64,000 nt of DNA from Paucilactobacillus kaifaensis (GCF_005405145.1 NZ_BJDM01000004.1:1-64000), one strand, 5' to 3'. Positions 38,071 through 47,139 are shown, counted from the stretch's first letter. Made by a program: numbers and translations. The notes: generated from the sequence alone by a model not told the origin.

Positions 38071-40845
38071 CTAGTCTTCACTCTCCGTTACATTTCGATG
38101 CTGAATTAAAATATCAATTAAATAAGCAATCCCACCGAGCATGGCAGTAAAAATAATTAACAGAGCAGCTGCGCCCCACACACTATAACTAGCGCCATTA
38201 ATTAAGGTTTCAAATCCGTGAATGGCATACGTCATTGGTAACACGTTTGCTGCCGCTTGATAGAAGCTTGACAACATTGCGTTTGGAAAGACTTGTCCGG
38301 TGACAATTACTTGAACTAAGGCCAGCAAAACAGCAAACAGCACACCAACCCGGCCAAACATGTGATATAAAATCATGCAAATCATTGTAAAAATAAATGC
38401 AACGATAATAGTAAAGATCATTAACCCAAACCAGTTAGTAACAGTGATTCCTAGCATTGCAACAACTATATCAGCAATCACAGCTTGTGCTAGTGCGGAC
38501 AGTCCAATTGCGACTAACGGTTCTTCCATTAATGTGTGCAATTTGCGATGCGGCATAAATAATCCTAATTGAGTGACTACCGCCGCCAAAAATAGTACTA
38601 ATGCTAACACTAATGGTGCAAAAACATTCTTTAAACTTGCCTGATCACTGTCAACTTCTTTATTACTGATTGGAGTAGCAATATGGTTAATATTATCTGA
38701 ACCATCATTAACGGTACCGATCTGATCAGCACCATCTTTCAACTTGTCATTTAAGGTAGCAACACCATCTGCAGCTGTTTCTAACCCCGTTTGAACTTGA
38801 TTAGAACCACTAGCAAGCTGACTAGCACCTGATTGTGCTTGTTGCGCCCCAGTAACAAGTTGACTGGTACCATCATTTAGCTGCGCACTAGCTGCAGTTA
38901 ATTTATTGTTGCCATCGTTGATCTGGCTAGCACCATTAACTAGCTGATCAACACCGCTAACAAGCGCCGGTGCAGCTGATGCTAAGGTTGTATTGCCACT
39001 AGCCACTGCTAGGGCACCTGAGACTAAACTAGCTGTATTGGCATCTAACTGATTACCACCAGTAACTACCTGCTGTTCACCAGTAAATAATTGTTCGATA
39101 GCACTAATCAAAGTGGGAGCACTGTCAGATAATTGTTTGTTACCAGCTGCTAACTGAGTTGATCCAGTAACTAAGCTGTCTAATCCACCATCTGATTTTT
39201 GTTGTAATTGTTGCAGCCCAGCCGTAATTGAATCAGTACTGTGTTGTAATTCATTAATTTTTTCGTCTGACAATAAATTGTTATCCGTATAATCGAATAA
39301 ATCAGCTGCATCCGTTTCTAATTGTTGAATAGAGCTCATTAACTTACTTGCATCAGCAGTATTAAGTGATGATGCCGCATTTAGTTCCGTACTAAATTCA
39401 TTCAACGCACTAGTAGATTGTGTTTTAACAATACTAAATGCATTTGCGGAACTTTGAGCATCACTACCAATTTTAGTGGTTGCCGTTGTACTTTGTTGTG
39501 CTAAGGTCTGTAGATTAGCTTTGTTTGCGTCGCTATCTGGCAATGCATTAATTGCATCGGATAGCGCTTTTTGTTTACTATTGGCGTCTGCTTGATCAGT
39601 CTTAACCTTATCTGTAGTTGGCGCCAATTTAGCCATCAAATTTAGCTCAGTTTGTAAACTATTAATTTTAGTTTTTGATTCACTCAATGTGTTTAGCATC
39701 GGCAACACTTGATTAAGCATATCCATCCCCGACTGTAGACTAGCCATCTGCGTCTGAACATTATCCGACTTTTGGCGGGCTGTTTTCATTTCAGCAACGT
39801 TCGTGTTAATTAAAGTGCTCCCTGCGATTCCATTTTGGAGTTGGCTAATTCCATCATCAAATTGAGACTTAAATGTCTGCGTACCATTCAACAGACTTGT
39901 TGAGCCAGCAGTCAGCTGTGTCGTTGCAGTACCCAATGTTTTGGACTGCCCGTTTAACTGTGATAGTCCAGCTAGCACCTTTTTATTAGCTGAATTCATC
40001 GTTGACACACCACCGGTATATTGCTGGACACCAGAGGCCAGTGTGTTCGATCCAGTTGCCAATTGCGCAGTGCCGCTTACTAATGGTTCTGCCTTGGTTT
40101 GTAGTTCTTGTAGCCCGGCTAACATTTGCTTATTAGCGGCTGCAAGTGTGTCTACCCCCGCTGTATAGGTGTTAACACCAGATGACAAAGTTTTGGCTCC
40201 CGTCGAAAAAGTGACCATTTTAGTAGCCAATAAATCCAAATTACGAGCAACTTCTTGGTTACCGTCTTTTAGCTGGACCATACCGTCATTTAATTGAGTC
40301 GTTCCTGTAGCGGCCTGTTTAGTCCCATTGCCTAACTTTTTCAGACCACTTAACAGACTTGCACTATAAACCTTTTGAACCTTTGTTTTAACTTGTGCTT
40401 GGACTGTTTGTGCGACAGTATTAGTCACTATCGTTGATAAAAAGTTATTTCGTTTTGATTCATGTAACTTGATTAAACTTACTTGTGGGTGCTTAGCCAA
40501 CACAGTGGTTGCATTTTTAGAAAAATCCTTTGGCAATTCAATTTCTAGATATGCATCTCCACTGGCTAATTGCTTTTGAGCTGTTTTTGCGCTAACAAAC
40601 TTCCACTTAACTTGGTGATCTTTCTTTAATGTGTTGACCACCTGTTGTCCCATATTAATGACCTGACCGTTGTCTTCGGCCGATTGATCATTATTGACTA
40701 CTGCAACTGGAATATTTTTAGTTGCTGCCTGTTGTTCATATTGAATAAAATTAAAAATTGCAATTAATAAAACTGCGGGTATTAAACATGCCAAAATAAC
40801 ATAGGCAATTCGGCGTCCCCGCGGACTCCAGAAATTACTAAGCAT
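38071..40845 (-). CDS. yhgE: YhgE/Pip-type ABC-2-like membrane protein
   Basis: 924 residues. One transmembrane helix near 14-30, a long extracellular region (about 35-700) rich in heptad-like LxxGxxxLxxG repeats likely to form coiled coil, then about five C-terminal helices of the ABC-2 type. The family includes the phage infection protein Pip of Lactococcus and ESX-type export relatives; cellular role here is unknown. A single gene with its own promoter, a 28-bp palindromic operator, and a terminator inside an inverted repeat element. The long repeat-rich region shows no frameshift. Confidence 0.88.
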   Translation of the reverse strand: MLSNFWSPRGRRIAYVILACLIPAVLLIAIFNFIQYEQQAATKNIPVAVVNNDQSAEDNGQVINMGQQVVNTLKKDHQVKWKFVSAKTAQKQLASGDAYLEIELPKDFSKNATTVLAKHPQVSLIKLHESKRNNFLSTIVTNTVAQTVQAQVKTKVQKVYSASLLSGLKKLGNGTKQAATGTTQLNDGMVQLKDGNQEVARNLDLLATKMVTFSTGAKTLSSGVNTYTAGVDTLAAANKQMLAGLQELQTKAEPLVSGTAQLATGSNTLASGVQQYTGGVSTMNSANKKVLAGLSQLNGQSKTLGTATTQLTAGSTSLLNGTQTFKSQFDDGISQLQNGIAGSTLINTNVAEMKTARQKSDNVQTQMASLQSGMDMLNQVLPMLNTLSESKTKINSLQTELNLMAKLAPTTDKVKTDQADANSKQKALSDAINALPDSDANKANLQTLAQQSTTATTKIGSDAQSSANAFSIVKTQSTSALNEFSTELNAASSLNTADASKLMSSIQQLETDAADLFDYTDNNLLSDEKINELQHSTDSITAGLQQLQQKSDGGLDSLVTGSTQLAAGNKQLSDSAPTLISAIEQLFTGEQQVVTGGNQLDANTASLVSGALAVASGNTTLASAAPALVSGVDQLVNGASQINDGNNKLTAASAQLNDGTSQLVTGAQQAQSGASQLASGSNQVQTGLETAADGVATLNDKLKDGADQIGTVNDGSDNINHIATPISNKEVDSDQASLKNVFAPLVLALVLFLAAVVTQLGLFMPHRKLHTLMEEPLVAIGLSALAQAVIADIVVAMLGITVTNWFGLMIFTIIVAFIFTMICMILYHMFGRVGVLFAVLLALVQVIVTGQVFPNAMLSSFYQAAANVLPMTYAIHGFETLINGASYSVWGAAALLIIFTAMLGGIAYLIDILIQHRNVTESED

Positions 40846-40889
40846 CCCGTCTCCTCTTTCCTCGTTTGATAACCAGAATCTTCTAATTA

Positions 40890-40954
40890 GTTTATGACAT
40901 TAATTAATGTCATAAACCATTTAACACATTATGCTTGTAAAAAAGTAAAATCAA
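40890..40954 (-). promoter_or_regulatory. yhgE promoter with 28-bp perfect palindrome
   Basis: Minus-strand TTGATT (40949-40954) and TAATGT (40926-40931) at 17 bp. A perfect palindrome of two 14-bp halves (GTTTATGACATTAA and its complement) occupies 40890-40917, covering the transcription start region. Size and symmetry suggest a dimeric repressor such as a TetR-family protein. Confidence 0.78.
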
Positions 40955-41196
40955 CTCTTGACTTTATTGAATTTAGTGACCCATTAAAACTAGTTTCGTG
41001 TGTCAATAATTCTTTAAATTAGGTATATCAGTCTATAAAAAAATCAGTTTTAAGACCAATATTAACCAAATTTTTTTAAAATAAAGTCTCAAATAATCAA
41101 GATTATTAAATTTAAATTCAATAACTCGCTCTAATGAGGTACACTAATCTCATCATTCTAATTGATTTATAATAATAAATTGAAGGAGATACTATT
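40955..41196 (+). promoter_or_regulatory. Promoter of the ACT-UPF0210 operon
   Basis: TTCAAT (41117-41122) and TACACT (41140-41145), 17-bp spacing, on the plus strand. A ribosome binding site (AAGGAG) precedes ATG 41197. The rest of this AT-rich divergent spacer shows no gene. Confidence 0.65.
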
Positions 41197-41466
41197 ATGA
41201 AAGTAATTATCACTGTAATCGGCAATGACAAGGTTGGGATTGTTGCCGCAGTTAGCCAAAAATTAGCTCACCTGAACATTAATATTATTGATATGTCACA
41301 AACTTTAATGCAAGGCAGTTTTACCATGATGTTGGTTGGTGATATTAGTGATCAAACAACCTCATTTTCAGCCATTCAAGAAGAATTAACAAAACTTGGT
41401 ACTCAAATTGACGTTACTATTCGAATTCAACGTCAAGAGCTCTTTGATGCCATTCAAAAACTGTAA
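41197..41466 (+). CDS. ACT domain protein (UPF0237/GcvR-like)
   Basis: 89 residues forming a single ACT domain: [20 protein letters not shown], then [20 protein letters not shown]. Such proteins bind small ligands, often amino acids, and always pair with the UPF0210 gene, which follows after 11 bp. No catalytic residues. The precise ligand is unknown. Confidence 0.9.
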   Translation: MKVIITVIGNDKVGIVAAVSQKLAHLNINIIDMSQTLMQGSFTMMLVGDISDQTTSFSAIQEELTKLGTQIDVTIRIQRQELFDAIQKL

Positions 41467-41477
41467 AGGAAACCGTT

Positions 41478-42821
41478 ATGGAAACTAAACAAATTCGAGA
41501 AACACTCCAAATGATTGATGAGGAACATCTTGATATTCGTACAATTACAATGGGAATTTCATTATTTGATTGTATTGACAGCAATGTCGAAAAAGCTTGC
41601 CAGCGAATCTATCAAAAAATAACCACTAAGGCACATGACTTGGTCAAAGTAGCGGAAGACATTCAGATGGAATACGGTGTGCCAATTGTCAACAAACGAA
41701 TTTCCGTAACTCCGATCGCGATGATTGCAGCCGCTGTGGCTACTGATAACTATGTCGCATATGCCAAGGTGCTCGATAAAGCAGCGACCGATTTGGGTAT
41801 CGATATCATCGGTGGCTTTTCTGCTTTAGTCCAAAAAGGTTATCAAAGTGGCGATCGAAAGTTAATTGCTTCGATCCCAGAGGCACTTAGTGAGACGAAC
41901 AAAGTTTGTAGTTCAGTCAATATTGGATCTACTCGTGCAGGTATCAACATGAATGCAGTCGCTCAAATGGGAACAATCGTTAAAGATATCGCTGCTATTG
42001 ACCCACTAAAGTGTATGAATTTAGTTATTTTTGCTAATGCCGTTGAAGATAATCCTTTTATGGCTGGTGCCTTTCATGGCATTGGTGAGGCTGATTGCGT
42101 CATCAACATGGGAATTAGCGGCCCTGGTGTCGTTAAACGAGCTCTGGAACAAGTAAAAGGGCAACCGTTTGATATTGTTTCTGAAACTATCAAGAAGACT
42201 GCTTTTAAAGTTACGCGAGTCGGCCAATTCGTTGGCAATATTGCCGCTAAGCGGCTAAATATTCCCTTTGGGATCGTTGATCTATCCCTTGCACCTACTC
42301 CTGCAGCAGGTGATTCGGTTGCTGAGATACTAGAAGAAATTGGATTAGAAAGCGTTGGTGCTCCTGGAACAACAGCTGCGCTTGCCTTACTTAATGATGC
42401 GGTTAAAAAAGGTGGCATCATGGCCTGTGAACACGTTGGAGGTTTGTCAGGCGCCTTCATTCCAGTATCTGAAGACCAAGGGATGATTAAAGCGGTCCAG
42501 GCAGGTAATTTAAGTTTAGAGAAACTCGAAGCAATGACTGCTGTCTGCTCAGTTGGTTTAGATATGGTGGCTGTTCCTGGTGATACCACTGCGGCCACTA
42601 TTAGCGGGCTATTAGCTGATGAAGCTGCTATCGGTATGATCAATAACAAAACAACTGCAATTCGGGTCATTCCAGCAACCGGCTAATCCGTTGGGGAGGA
42701 TATTAATTTTGGTGGATTATTTGGCCATGCTCCTATTATGCAAGTTAATCCAAGTCAGCCAACTGACTTTATAGCTCGTGGTGTGCGTATCCCTGCACCA
42801 GTACATTCATTTAAAAACTAA
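41478..42821 (+). pseudogene. UPF0210 (PFL-like) protein interrupted by an in-frame stop
   Basis: The first 402 codons encode a normal UPF0210/DUF711 protein ([20 protein letters not shown] to [10 protein letters not shown]). They stop at TAA 42684-42686. The same frame then continues without interruption for 44 more codons ([16 protein letters not shown] through [10 protein letters not shown]) to a stop at 42819-42821. The rejoined 447-residue length and the C-terminal FGGLFGHAP and RIPAPVHSF motifs match the family. Relatives usually have lysine or a similar residue at the stop position, so a one-base AAA to TAA change would explain it. The truncated protein may be partly active, or the stop may be read through. 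Confidence 0.85.
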
Positions 42822-42829
42822 GAAATAAC

Positions 42830-42869
42830 AAAAAGCTATAAAGCGTTGACCGCTGTTATAGCTTTTTTT
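42830..42869. terminator. Bidirectional terminator, UPF0210 / membrane protease-like gene
   Basis: Stem AAAAAGCTATAA (42830-42841) plus AGCG with their complements (to 42867), T-rich on both sides. Serves the convergent genes on either side. Confidence 0.9.
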
Positions 42870-43938
42870 AAAATTTAATTTCATAGCAAAATTTCAGTTT
42901 TTTATAATAATCAAGTTCAATGAAATCTGTCGGCCGTACGTCTCCAGCTGGTTTGTCAAAGAACTCCAGATTAGCTTGTTTTAACATCTTATAAACAAAC
43001 TGGGAACAAAACATGATATTAGGTCGATATGAGTGTTTCATCACGAGCCCTAACAAATTATAAGCGCTCCCAGTTTCATTGATTTGTTGCACTTTATCAA
43101 GAATCAGTTGTTTTTGCTCTTTTGTAGCAGGAAGTTTATACACAAGCACCGACGCATCGTCTTTTTTGTGAAATGCCTCAACCATTTCAGAATTTAAGCC
43201 TGGTGGATAAACTTTTTCACCACCATTGTAACTAATAATCGTTTTTAAATCCTCATCAAAGCTTAACGATGCATGGTTATATTGTTTTTGTGTAAACAAT
43301 GAAATAATTTCACTGGCACTACTCCCTGTGTTGGAAATAACAATATAAATATACGGATCAGTTAATGATTGCTGCGCCAAATCAAAATAATCCTTAGTTA
43401 ACGATCCATTATTAATATACCTAGTTGAACTATGCCGGTGTAAATCCTCAAAAGTTTCCTTTAAGTTTTCAGAAGACAGTGTGTGTTTGATTTTACCAAT
43501 CCCCTGTAGCGACTGAGTAATAGCCTCTCGATTAGTATTCAATTGTTCAAAACTAATTGTGGCAACCTCTTTAATCGAAGGTAGATAAAAATCTGTTTTT
43601 TTGTTAACAACCACGCTACGCTCAACCGCAAGCGGTAGCAAAATAATTGCTGAAGCAAATACACGGCTTAAAAAACCAGTAACCATATTAATATGACTAA
43701 CATCAACTACATTAGCTACAAAAACGTCTTGTAGCACAGCCAAAAATACGTATGCCACAATCATAGTAACCTTAGTTTTTTTGGGAAACTGACTTTGGGT
43801 CGTCCGCAAAATCATAAAAAGAGCGAAAGTCAGATAAATTACCACAAAAATTGGGACATTGCCAAAAAAAGCTACCCCAATTAATAAAATCCACATGGTT
43901 GTATTCATTAATTTACGATCTGATATTAGATCCTTCAT
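42868..43938 (-). CDS. Membrane-anchored permuted papain-like (NlpC/P60 clan) protein
   Basis: 356 residues. Three or four transmembrane helices in the first 110 residues (TTMWILLIGVAFFGNVPIFV, VAYVFLAVLQDVFVANVV). The C-terminal domain (about 195-350) has YNHASLSFD, GSAYNLLGLV and IMFCSQFVYKMLK. A His-first, Cys-later order is that of permuted papain-like hydrolases (YiiX/LRAT-like), with His in NHAS and Cys in FCSQF as likely catalytic pair. Substrate unknown; cell-wall peptide or lipid amide are possible. It appears monocistronic. Confidence 0.7.
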   Translation of the reverse strand: MKDLISDRKLMNTTMWILLIGVAFFGNVPIFVVIYLTFALFMILRTTQSQFPKKTKVTMIVAYVFLAVLQDVFVANVVDVSHINMVTGFLSRVFASAIILLPLAVERSVVVNKKTDFYLPSIKEVATISFEQLNTNREAITQSLQGIGKIKHTLSSENLKETFEDLHRHSSTRYINNGSLTKDYFDLAQQSLTDPYIYIVISNTGSSASEIISLFTQKQYNHASLSFDEDLKTIISYNGGEKVYPPGLNSEMVEAFHKKDDASVLVYKLPATKEQKQLILDKVQQINETGSAYNLLGLVMKHSYRPNIMFCSQFVYKMLKQANLEFFDKPAGDVRPTDFIELDYYKKLKFCYEIKF

Positions 43939-44054
43939 GCACCCATTACTCCTAAAATATAAATTACTCCATTGAAATAATAACTAACATTTAATCCAAT
44001 TAAGCTCCCAATATAAGCATTCACATTCTACACTAATGTGTTTGGGTCCACAAA

Positions 44055-44084
44055 TTGAAAAACATAATTTAAATTATGTTTTTC
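44055..44084 (-). terminator. Terminator overlapping the stop of the small membrane protein
   Basis: Palindrome of AAAAACATAATT and its complement, followed by TTTTTC on the minus strand. The gene's TAA at 44074-44076 forms part of the left arm. Confidence 0.75.
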
Positions 44085-44376
44085 CTTTTTTAGCAACTTG
44101 GTTGGGACATTCTTTTTTAAACTGAGACCATTCTTTATTACGCACGCTCAGCAGTTTTTGTTCAGTCACATCATAGACTGGTACGGTTGGTCGAATAAAA
44201 CTGTAAAAGCCCCAAAAAATCACGATTAGAGGAATTACTACAAGCCACCACCAGTTCTGCAAAATAATTGCTAAAACTAAAACTACAATAATTAGAAAAC
44301 TCGTGAAATAAAATAAAAACAAAGTTAATTTATCTGCATGCTGTGAATAAACATGATTACGATCTAATTTGCTCAT
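44074..44376 (-). CDS. Small two-helix membrane protein of unknown function
   Basis: 100 residues. Two adjacent transmembrane helices (LFLFYFTSFLIIVVLVLAII, WWLVVIPLIVIFWGFYSF), then a basic, cytoplasm-type tail. I recognise no family. Start ATG with GGAGGAATTGAA upstream. It lies alone between the papain-like gene and the tRNA cluster. Confidence 0.7.
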   Translation of the reverse strand: MSKLDRNHVYSQHADKLTLFLFYFTSFLIIVVLVLAIILQNWWWLVVIPLIVIFWGFYSFIRPTVPVYDVTEQKLLSVRNKEWSQFKKECPNQVAKKGKT

Positions 44377-44481
44377 TTCAATTCCTCCATTGCTTTCTTA
44401 GAAGTTTACCTTACCTAATTAAACCTGTCTAGCTCTAACTCGTCACTAGTATTTATGACAATCCCCAAAATATAAAAAGTC

Positions 44482-44516
44482 GTCATATCGGTTTTTCAAC
44501 CTCAATGACGGCTCAT
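44482..44516 (-). terminator. tRNA cluster 1 terminator
   Basis: Minus-strand GCCGTCAT pairs with ATGACGAC (one mismatch), then TTTTTAT. It lies just after the proline tRNA. Confidence 0.7.
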
Positions 44517-44528
44517 GATTACTATTTA

Positions 44529-44602
44529 TCGGGAATACACGATTCGAACGTGCGACCTCAGCGTCCCGAACGCTGCGCTCTACCAAGCTGAGCTAATTCC
44601 CG
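44529..44602 (-). tRNA. tRNA-Pro(CGG)
   Basis: Cloverleaf with acceptor CGGGAAT/ATTCCCG, T-arm GTTCGAATC, anticodon loop TTCGGGA with anticodon CGG. No CCA encoded. Third of three co-transcribed tRNAs. Reading the codon CCG with a dedicated CGG tRNA is notable in a low-GC genome. Confidence 0.93.
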
Positions 44603-44607
44603 AATGA

Positions 44608-44681
44608 TGCACCCAGTAGGAGTCGAACCTACAACCTTCTGATTCGTAGTCAGACACTCTATCCAGTTGCGCTATGGGTGC
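44608..44681 (-). tRNA. tRNA-Arg(ACG)
   Basis: Acceptor GCACCCA/TGGGTGC, anticodon loop CTACGAA with anticodon ACG (wobble A expected to become inosine). CCA not encoded. Confidence 0.95.
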
Positions 44682-44699
44682 AAAATAAACAAAAGAAAA

Positions 44700-44771
44700 A
44701 GCGGAAGACGGGATTCGAACCCGCGACCCCCACCATGGCAAGGTGATGTTCTACCACTGAACTACTTCCGC
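44700..44771 (-). tRNA. tRNA-Gly(GCC)
   Basis: Acceptor GCGGAAG/CTTCCGC, anticodon loop TTGCCAT with anticodon GCC. Discriminator U as usual for glycine; CCA not encoded. First tRNA of the cluster. Confidence 0.95.
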
Positions 44772-44817
44772 ATTTTACTATTCAGGTAACTTCTGCCGGA
44801 ACATATCCGACCTAATA

Positions 44818-44846
44818 ATGATAATGTATTGCAAAGTAACTGTCAA
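44818..44846 (-). promoter_or_regulatory. Promoter of tRNA cluster 1
   Basis: Minus strand TTGACA (44841-44846), TATCAT (44818-44823), 17-bp spacer. About 45 bp upstream of tRNA-Gly; near-consensus, as expected for stable RNA. Confidence 0.85.
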
Positions 44847-44883
44847 CAAAAAAATTAAACCACTTTTACCTTAAACCGTTGAT

Positions 44884-44922
44884 AAAAAAAGGCACTGACC
44901 AAAATTTAAAATTGGTCAGTGC
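44884..44922 (-). terminator. Amino-acid ABC transporter operon terminator
   Basis: GCACTGACCAA and its complement (44892-44922) around an AT loop, followed on the minus strand by seven U (44884-44890). Confidence 0.92.
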
Positions 44923-44949
44923 TCTTAGGTTGTTTCTCAATAGTAACTA

Positions 44950-45630
44950 TTATCGTGCATATTTGCGACTCATATGTTTTTCCATCAGTTGCATTATTTG
45001 CGATAAGACTTGTGTTAATACCAGATAGATTGCACCAGCTACTAACAACGGTGGTACAAAGTCGTACAGCGTCCCTCCAACTCCCAACGCTTGAGCAGTA
45101 ACTTCTTGGACACCGATATAAAACAAAACTGAAGATTCTTTAATAAGAGTAATAAACTCATTGCCCAAAGCTGGTAAAATATTGCGCACTGCTTGGGGTA
45201 GCACAATTGAAAACATTGTTTGTTGTCGGCTAAGTCCAAGCGAAAGTCCAGCCTCATTTTGACCTGCTGATATTGAAATAATCCCCGATCGAAATATCTC
45301 GGCCGTATAAGCACCCGAATTAATTCCTAAAGCAAGTGCCCCCGGAATAATTCGATCCAACCCAGATCCCATCATCTGAACTTGTGGAATCGGTAAAACC
45401 TTAGATAACGTATAGTAAATCAGCATAACTTGAATCATCGAGGGTGTCCCTCGCACAATTCCAATATAAAGCTGTGCGATCCAACGTAATACTTTTAAGT
45501 GCGACAACCGCATCAATACGATTAGCAAGCCCACTAGGATCCCTAACCCAACTCCAATGATTGAAATAATAATCGTTAAAGCTGTTCCATCAAGAAAAAG
45601 CGGATAGTATTTACCTAGAAAATCAAACAT
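44950..45630 (-). CDS. Amino-acid ABC transporter permease (HAAT family)
   Basis: Membrane subunit of a polar-amino-acid importer. About 226 residues, five transmembrane helices; the ATPase-binding EAA loop fits NEAGLSLGLSRQQTMFSIVL. Start MFDFLGKYYPLFLDG at 45630 with AGAGG upstream; a longer in-frame start is unsupported. Thirteen bases after the binding protein. No ATP-binding gene is adjacent, so the ATPase must be supplied from elsewhere. Confidence 0.9.
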   Translation of the reverse strand: MFDFLGKYYPLFLDGTALTIIISIIGVGLGILVGLLIVLMRLSHLKVLRWIAQLYIGIVRGTPSMIQVMLIYYTLSKVLPIPQVQMMGSGLDRIIPGALALGINSGAYTAEIFRSGIISISAGQNEAGLSLGLSRQQTMFSIVLPQAVRNILPALGNEFITLIKESSVLFYIGVQEVTAQALGVGGTLYDFVPPLLVAGAIYLVLTQVLSQIMQLMEKHMSRKYAR

Positions 45631-45643
45631 TTTAATACCTCTT

Positions 45644-46477
45644 TTATTTAGCAGTACCATACTTAGCTTGAATATTTTCAGCTTTTTGCAGTAATTTATC
45701 CATATCGCCATTCTTTTGTAACTTAGTAACCGTCTTATTAACTTGCTTCATCAATTTTTTATCATTCTTACGGCCAGCCACATTAATATGACTCTGTGTT
45801 GATGGTGTGTTGAGCTTGAGCTTAGCTTTCACATATTTATCTGGATTTGTCTTCAAATAGTTATCAGCAATTTCACTTTCAACAACTACCCCGTCTAGCT
45901 TGCCTTGTTGTAATTCAGTTACAAGACTCGTTACCATTCCTTCAGTAACAACGTTACCTTTGGTTTGTTTCTTAGCAATTTGTTCCTGGGTTGATGCCTG
46001 TTGGGCACCAATTTGAGCATTCTTAGTATCCGCAACGGTATTGTACTTATTTGCATCAGCTTTCTTAACTAGTAAATAATTATTCACTGTGTAATAACTC
46101 TTAGAAAAGGTAACTTGTTTTTTTCGTGCCGGTGTTGACGTCATTCCAGATAAAATCAAATCAACTTTGTCACCTTTTAAATCAGAAATTAATGACGAAA
46201 ACTCAGTATTCTCAATTTTAAGCTTAACTCCCATGTCATCAGCAATCTGTTTTGCAATCAAAATATCATAACCAGTAATCTGTTTTTTGCCATTTTTGAC
46301 AATTGGAAATTCAAACGGTGCATAGTCCGCACTAGTACCAACCACTAGAGTTTTCTTATCCTTGATTTTTTTAACACTGTTATCAGAGTTAGAACTGCCA
46401 CAGCCCGCAAGACCAACTGACAAAACCAGTACCAATCCTAATGATACCAACCAACTTTTCTTCATCCACTTCTTCAT
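45644..46477 (-). CDS. Amino-acid ABC transporter substrate-binding lipoprotein
   Basis: 277 residues. Signal peptide with lipobox LAGC, the cysteine at residue 26, so membrane-anchored outside the cell. Bacterial SBP family 3 fold: TLVVGTSADYAPFEF near 45, FSSLISDLKGDKVDLILSGM, then SFKSYYTVNNYLLVKKADA-like hinge. Start at ATG 46477 with TTGGAGGATG. Two ArgR-box-like sequences near its promoter suggest arginine or another basic amino acid as substrate, but the ligand is unproven. Confidence 0.9.
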   Translation of the reverse strand: MKKWMKKSWLVSLGLVLVLSVGLAGCGSSNSDNSVKKIKDKKTLVVGTSADYAPFEFPIVKNGKKQITGYDILIAKQIADDMGVKLKIENTEFSSLISDLKGDKVDLILSGMTSTPARKKQVTFSKSYYTVNNYLLVKKADANKYNTVADTKNAQIGAQQASTQEQIAKKQTKGNVVTEGMVTSLVTELQQGKLDGVVVESEIADNYLKTNPDKYVKAKLKLNTPSTQSHINVAGRKNDKKLMKQVNKTVTKLQKNGDMDKLLQKAENIQAKYGTAK

Positions 46478-46515
46478 ACAATCATCCTCCAATATTTTTC
46501 ACTGAAAACTTTATA

Positions 46516-46688
46516 TTTATGAATATTTATTCTATTATAAAATCTCGATCATTCAATCAGACGTCATAATATCAGTAAATACAAGCAAAATAAAATTTAG
46601 CAAAATGTATAATATTTCTTTTGTGTTGAAAGAATCATAGAAGAATACTTGAATAAAGTCAAGCGAATTTATGAATTTTTATGTATAA
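46516..46688 (-). promoter_or_regulatory. Promoter and ARG-box-like sites of the amino-acid transporter
   Basis: Minus strand TTGACT (46657-46662), TATGAT (46634-46639), 17-bp spacer. GAATATTTATTC at 46521-46532 within TATGAATATTTATTCTAT matches the ArgR/AhrC box TNTGAATWWWWATTCANW except for one base. A weaker match TATGAATTTTTATGTA lies at 46671-46686 beside the -35 box. The remaining leader of about 150 nt is AT-rich without a T-box. Confidence 0.6.
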
Positions 46689-46767
46689 TAATTCTTAGAA
46701 TTACATTTTTAGCGCTTTTAATGCATAAATACTTTTTATCTAGGATATTCAGATTGTAGTTACAACA

Positions 46768-46822
46768 AAAAAAGCCAAGCACAATGTCAGAAAATAATTC
46801 TAACATTATACTTAGCCTTTGC
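46768..46822 (-). terminator. tRNA cluster 2 terminator
   Basis: A long stem with G-U pairs (AGGCTAAG... against ...CTTGGCT on the minus strand), followed by TTTTTTTG. Lies immediately after tRNA-Thr. Confidence 0.88.
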
Positions 46823-46825
46823 TAA

Positions 46826-46898
46826 TGCCGACTAAAGGATTCGAACCTTCGACCCCCTGTTTACAAGACAGATGCTCTGCCAACTGAGCTAAGTCGGC
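46826..46898 (-). tRNA. tRNA-Thr(TGT)
   Basis: Acceptor GCCGACT/AGTCGGC, anticodon loop CTTGTAA with anticodon TGT. No encoded CCA. Last gene of cluster 2. Confidence 0.95.
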
Positions 46899-46904
46899 GT
46901 AATA

Positions 46905-46986
46905 TGCGGATGAAGGGACTCGAACCCCCACGTCATAAGACACTAGAACCTAAATCTAGCGCGTCTGCCAGTTCCGCCACATCCGC
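46905..46986 (-). tRNA. tRNA-Leu(TAG)
   Basis: Acceptor GCGGATG/CATCCGC, long variable arm of class II type (TGTCTTATGACGT), anticodon loop TTTAGGT with anticodon TAG. No encoded CCA. Confidence 0.95.
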
Positions 46987-47021
46987 AAATTAAAAATAAA
47001 TCTATTCACTTATTAGTGAAA

Positions 47022-47094
47022 TGGAGGATACAGGGCTCGAACCTGTGACCCTCTGCTTGTAAGGCAGACGCTCTCCCAACTGAGCTAATCCTCC
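47022..47094 (-). tRNA. tRNA-Val(TAC)
   Basis: Acceptor GGAGGAT/ATCCTCC, anticodon loop CTTACAA with anticodon TAC. First gene of cluster 2; no encoded CCA. Confidence 0.95.
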
Positions 47095-47139
47095 AAAACC
47101 GTCGTGGTACTAATTAAATCGCTGTAAAACAACTATTTA

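Noticed and set aside
38071-40845. Frameshift or tandem duplication in the long repeat-rich part of yhgE
   Set aside because: Reading frame is continuous and the LxxG repeats are degenerate, as in other family members.
46478-46633. T-box leader before the amino-acid transporter
   Set aside because: No AGGGTGG-type T-box sequence or specifier stem; the region is AT-rich only.
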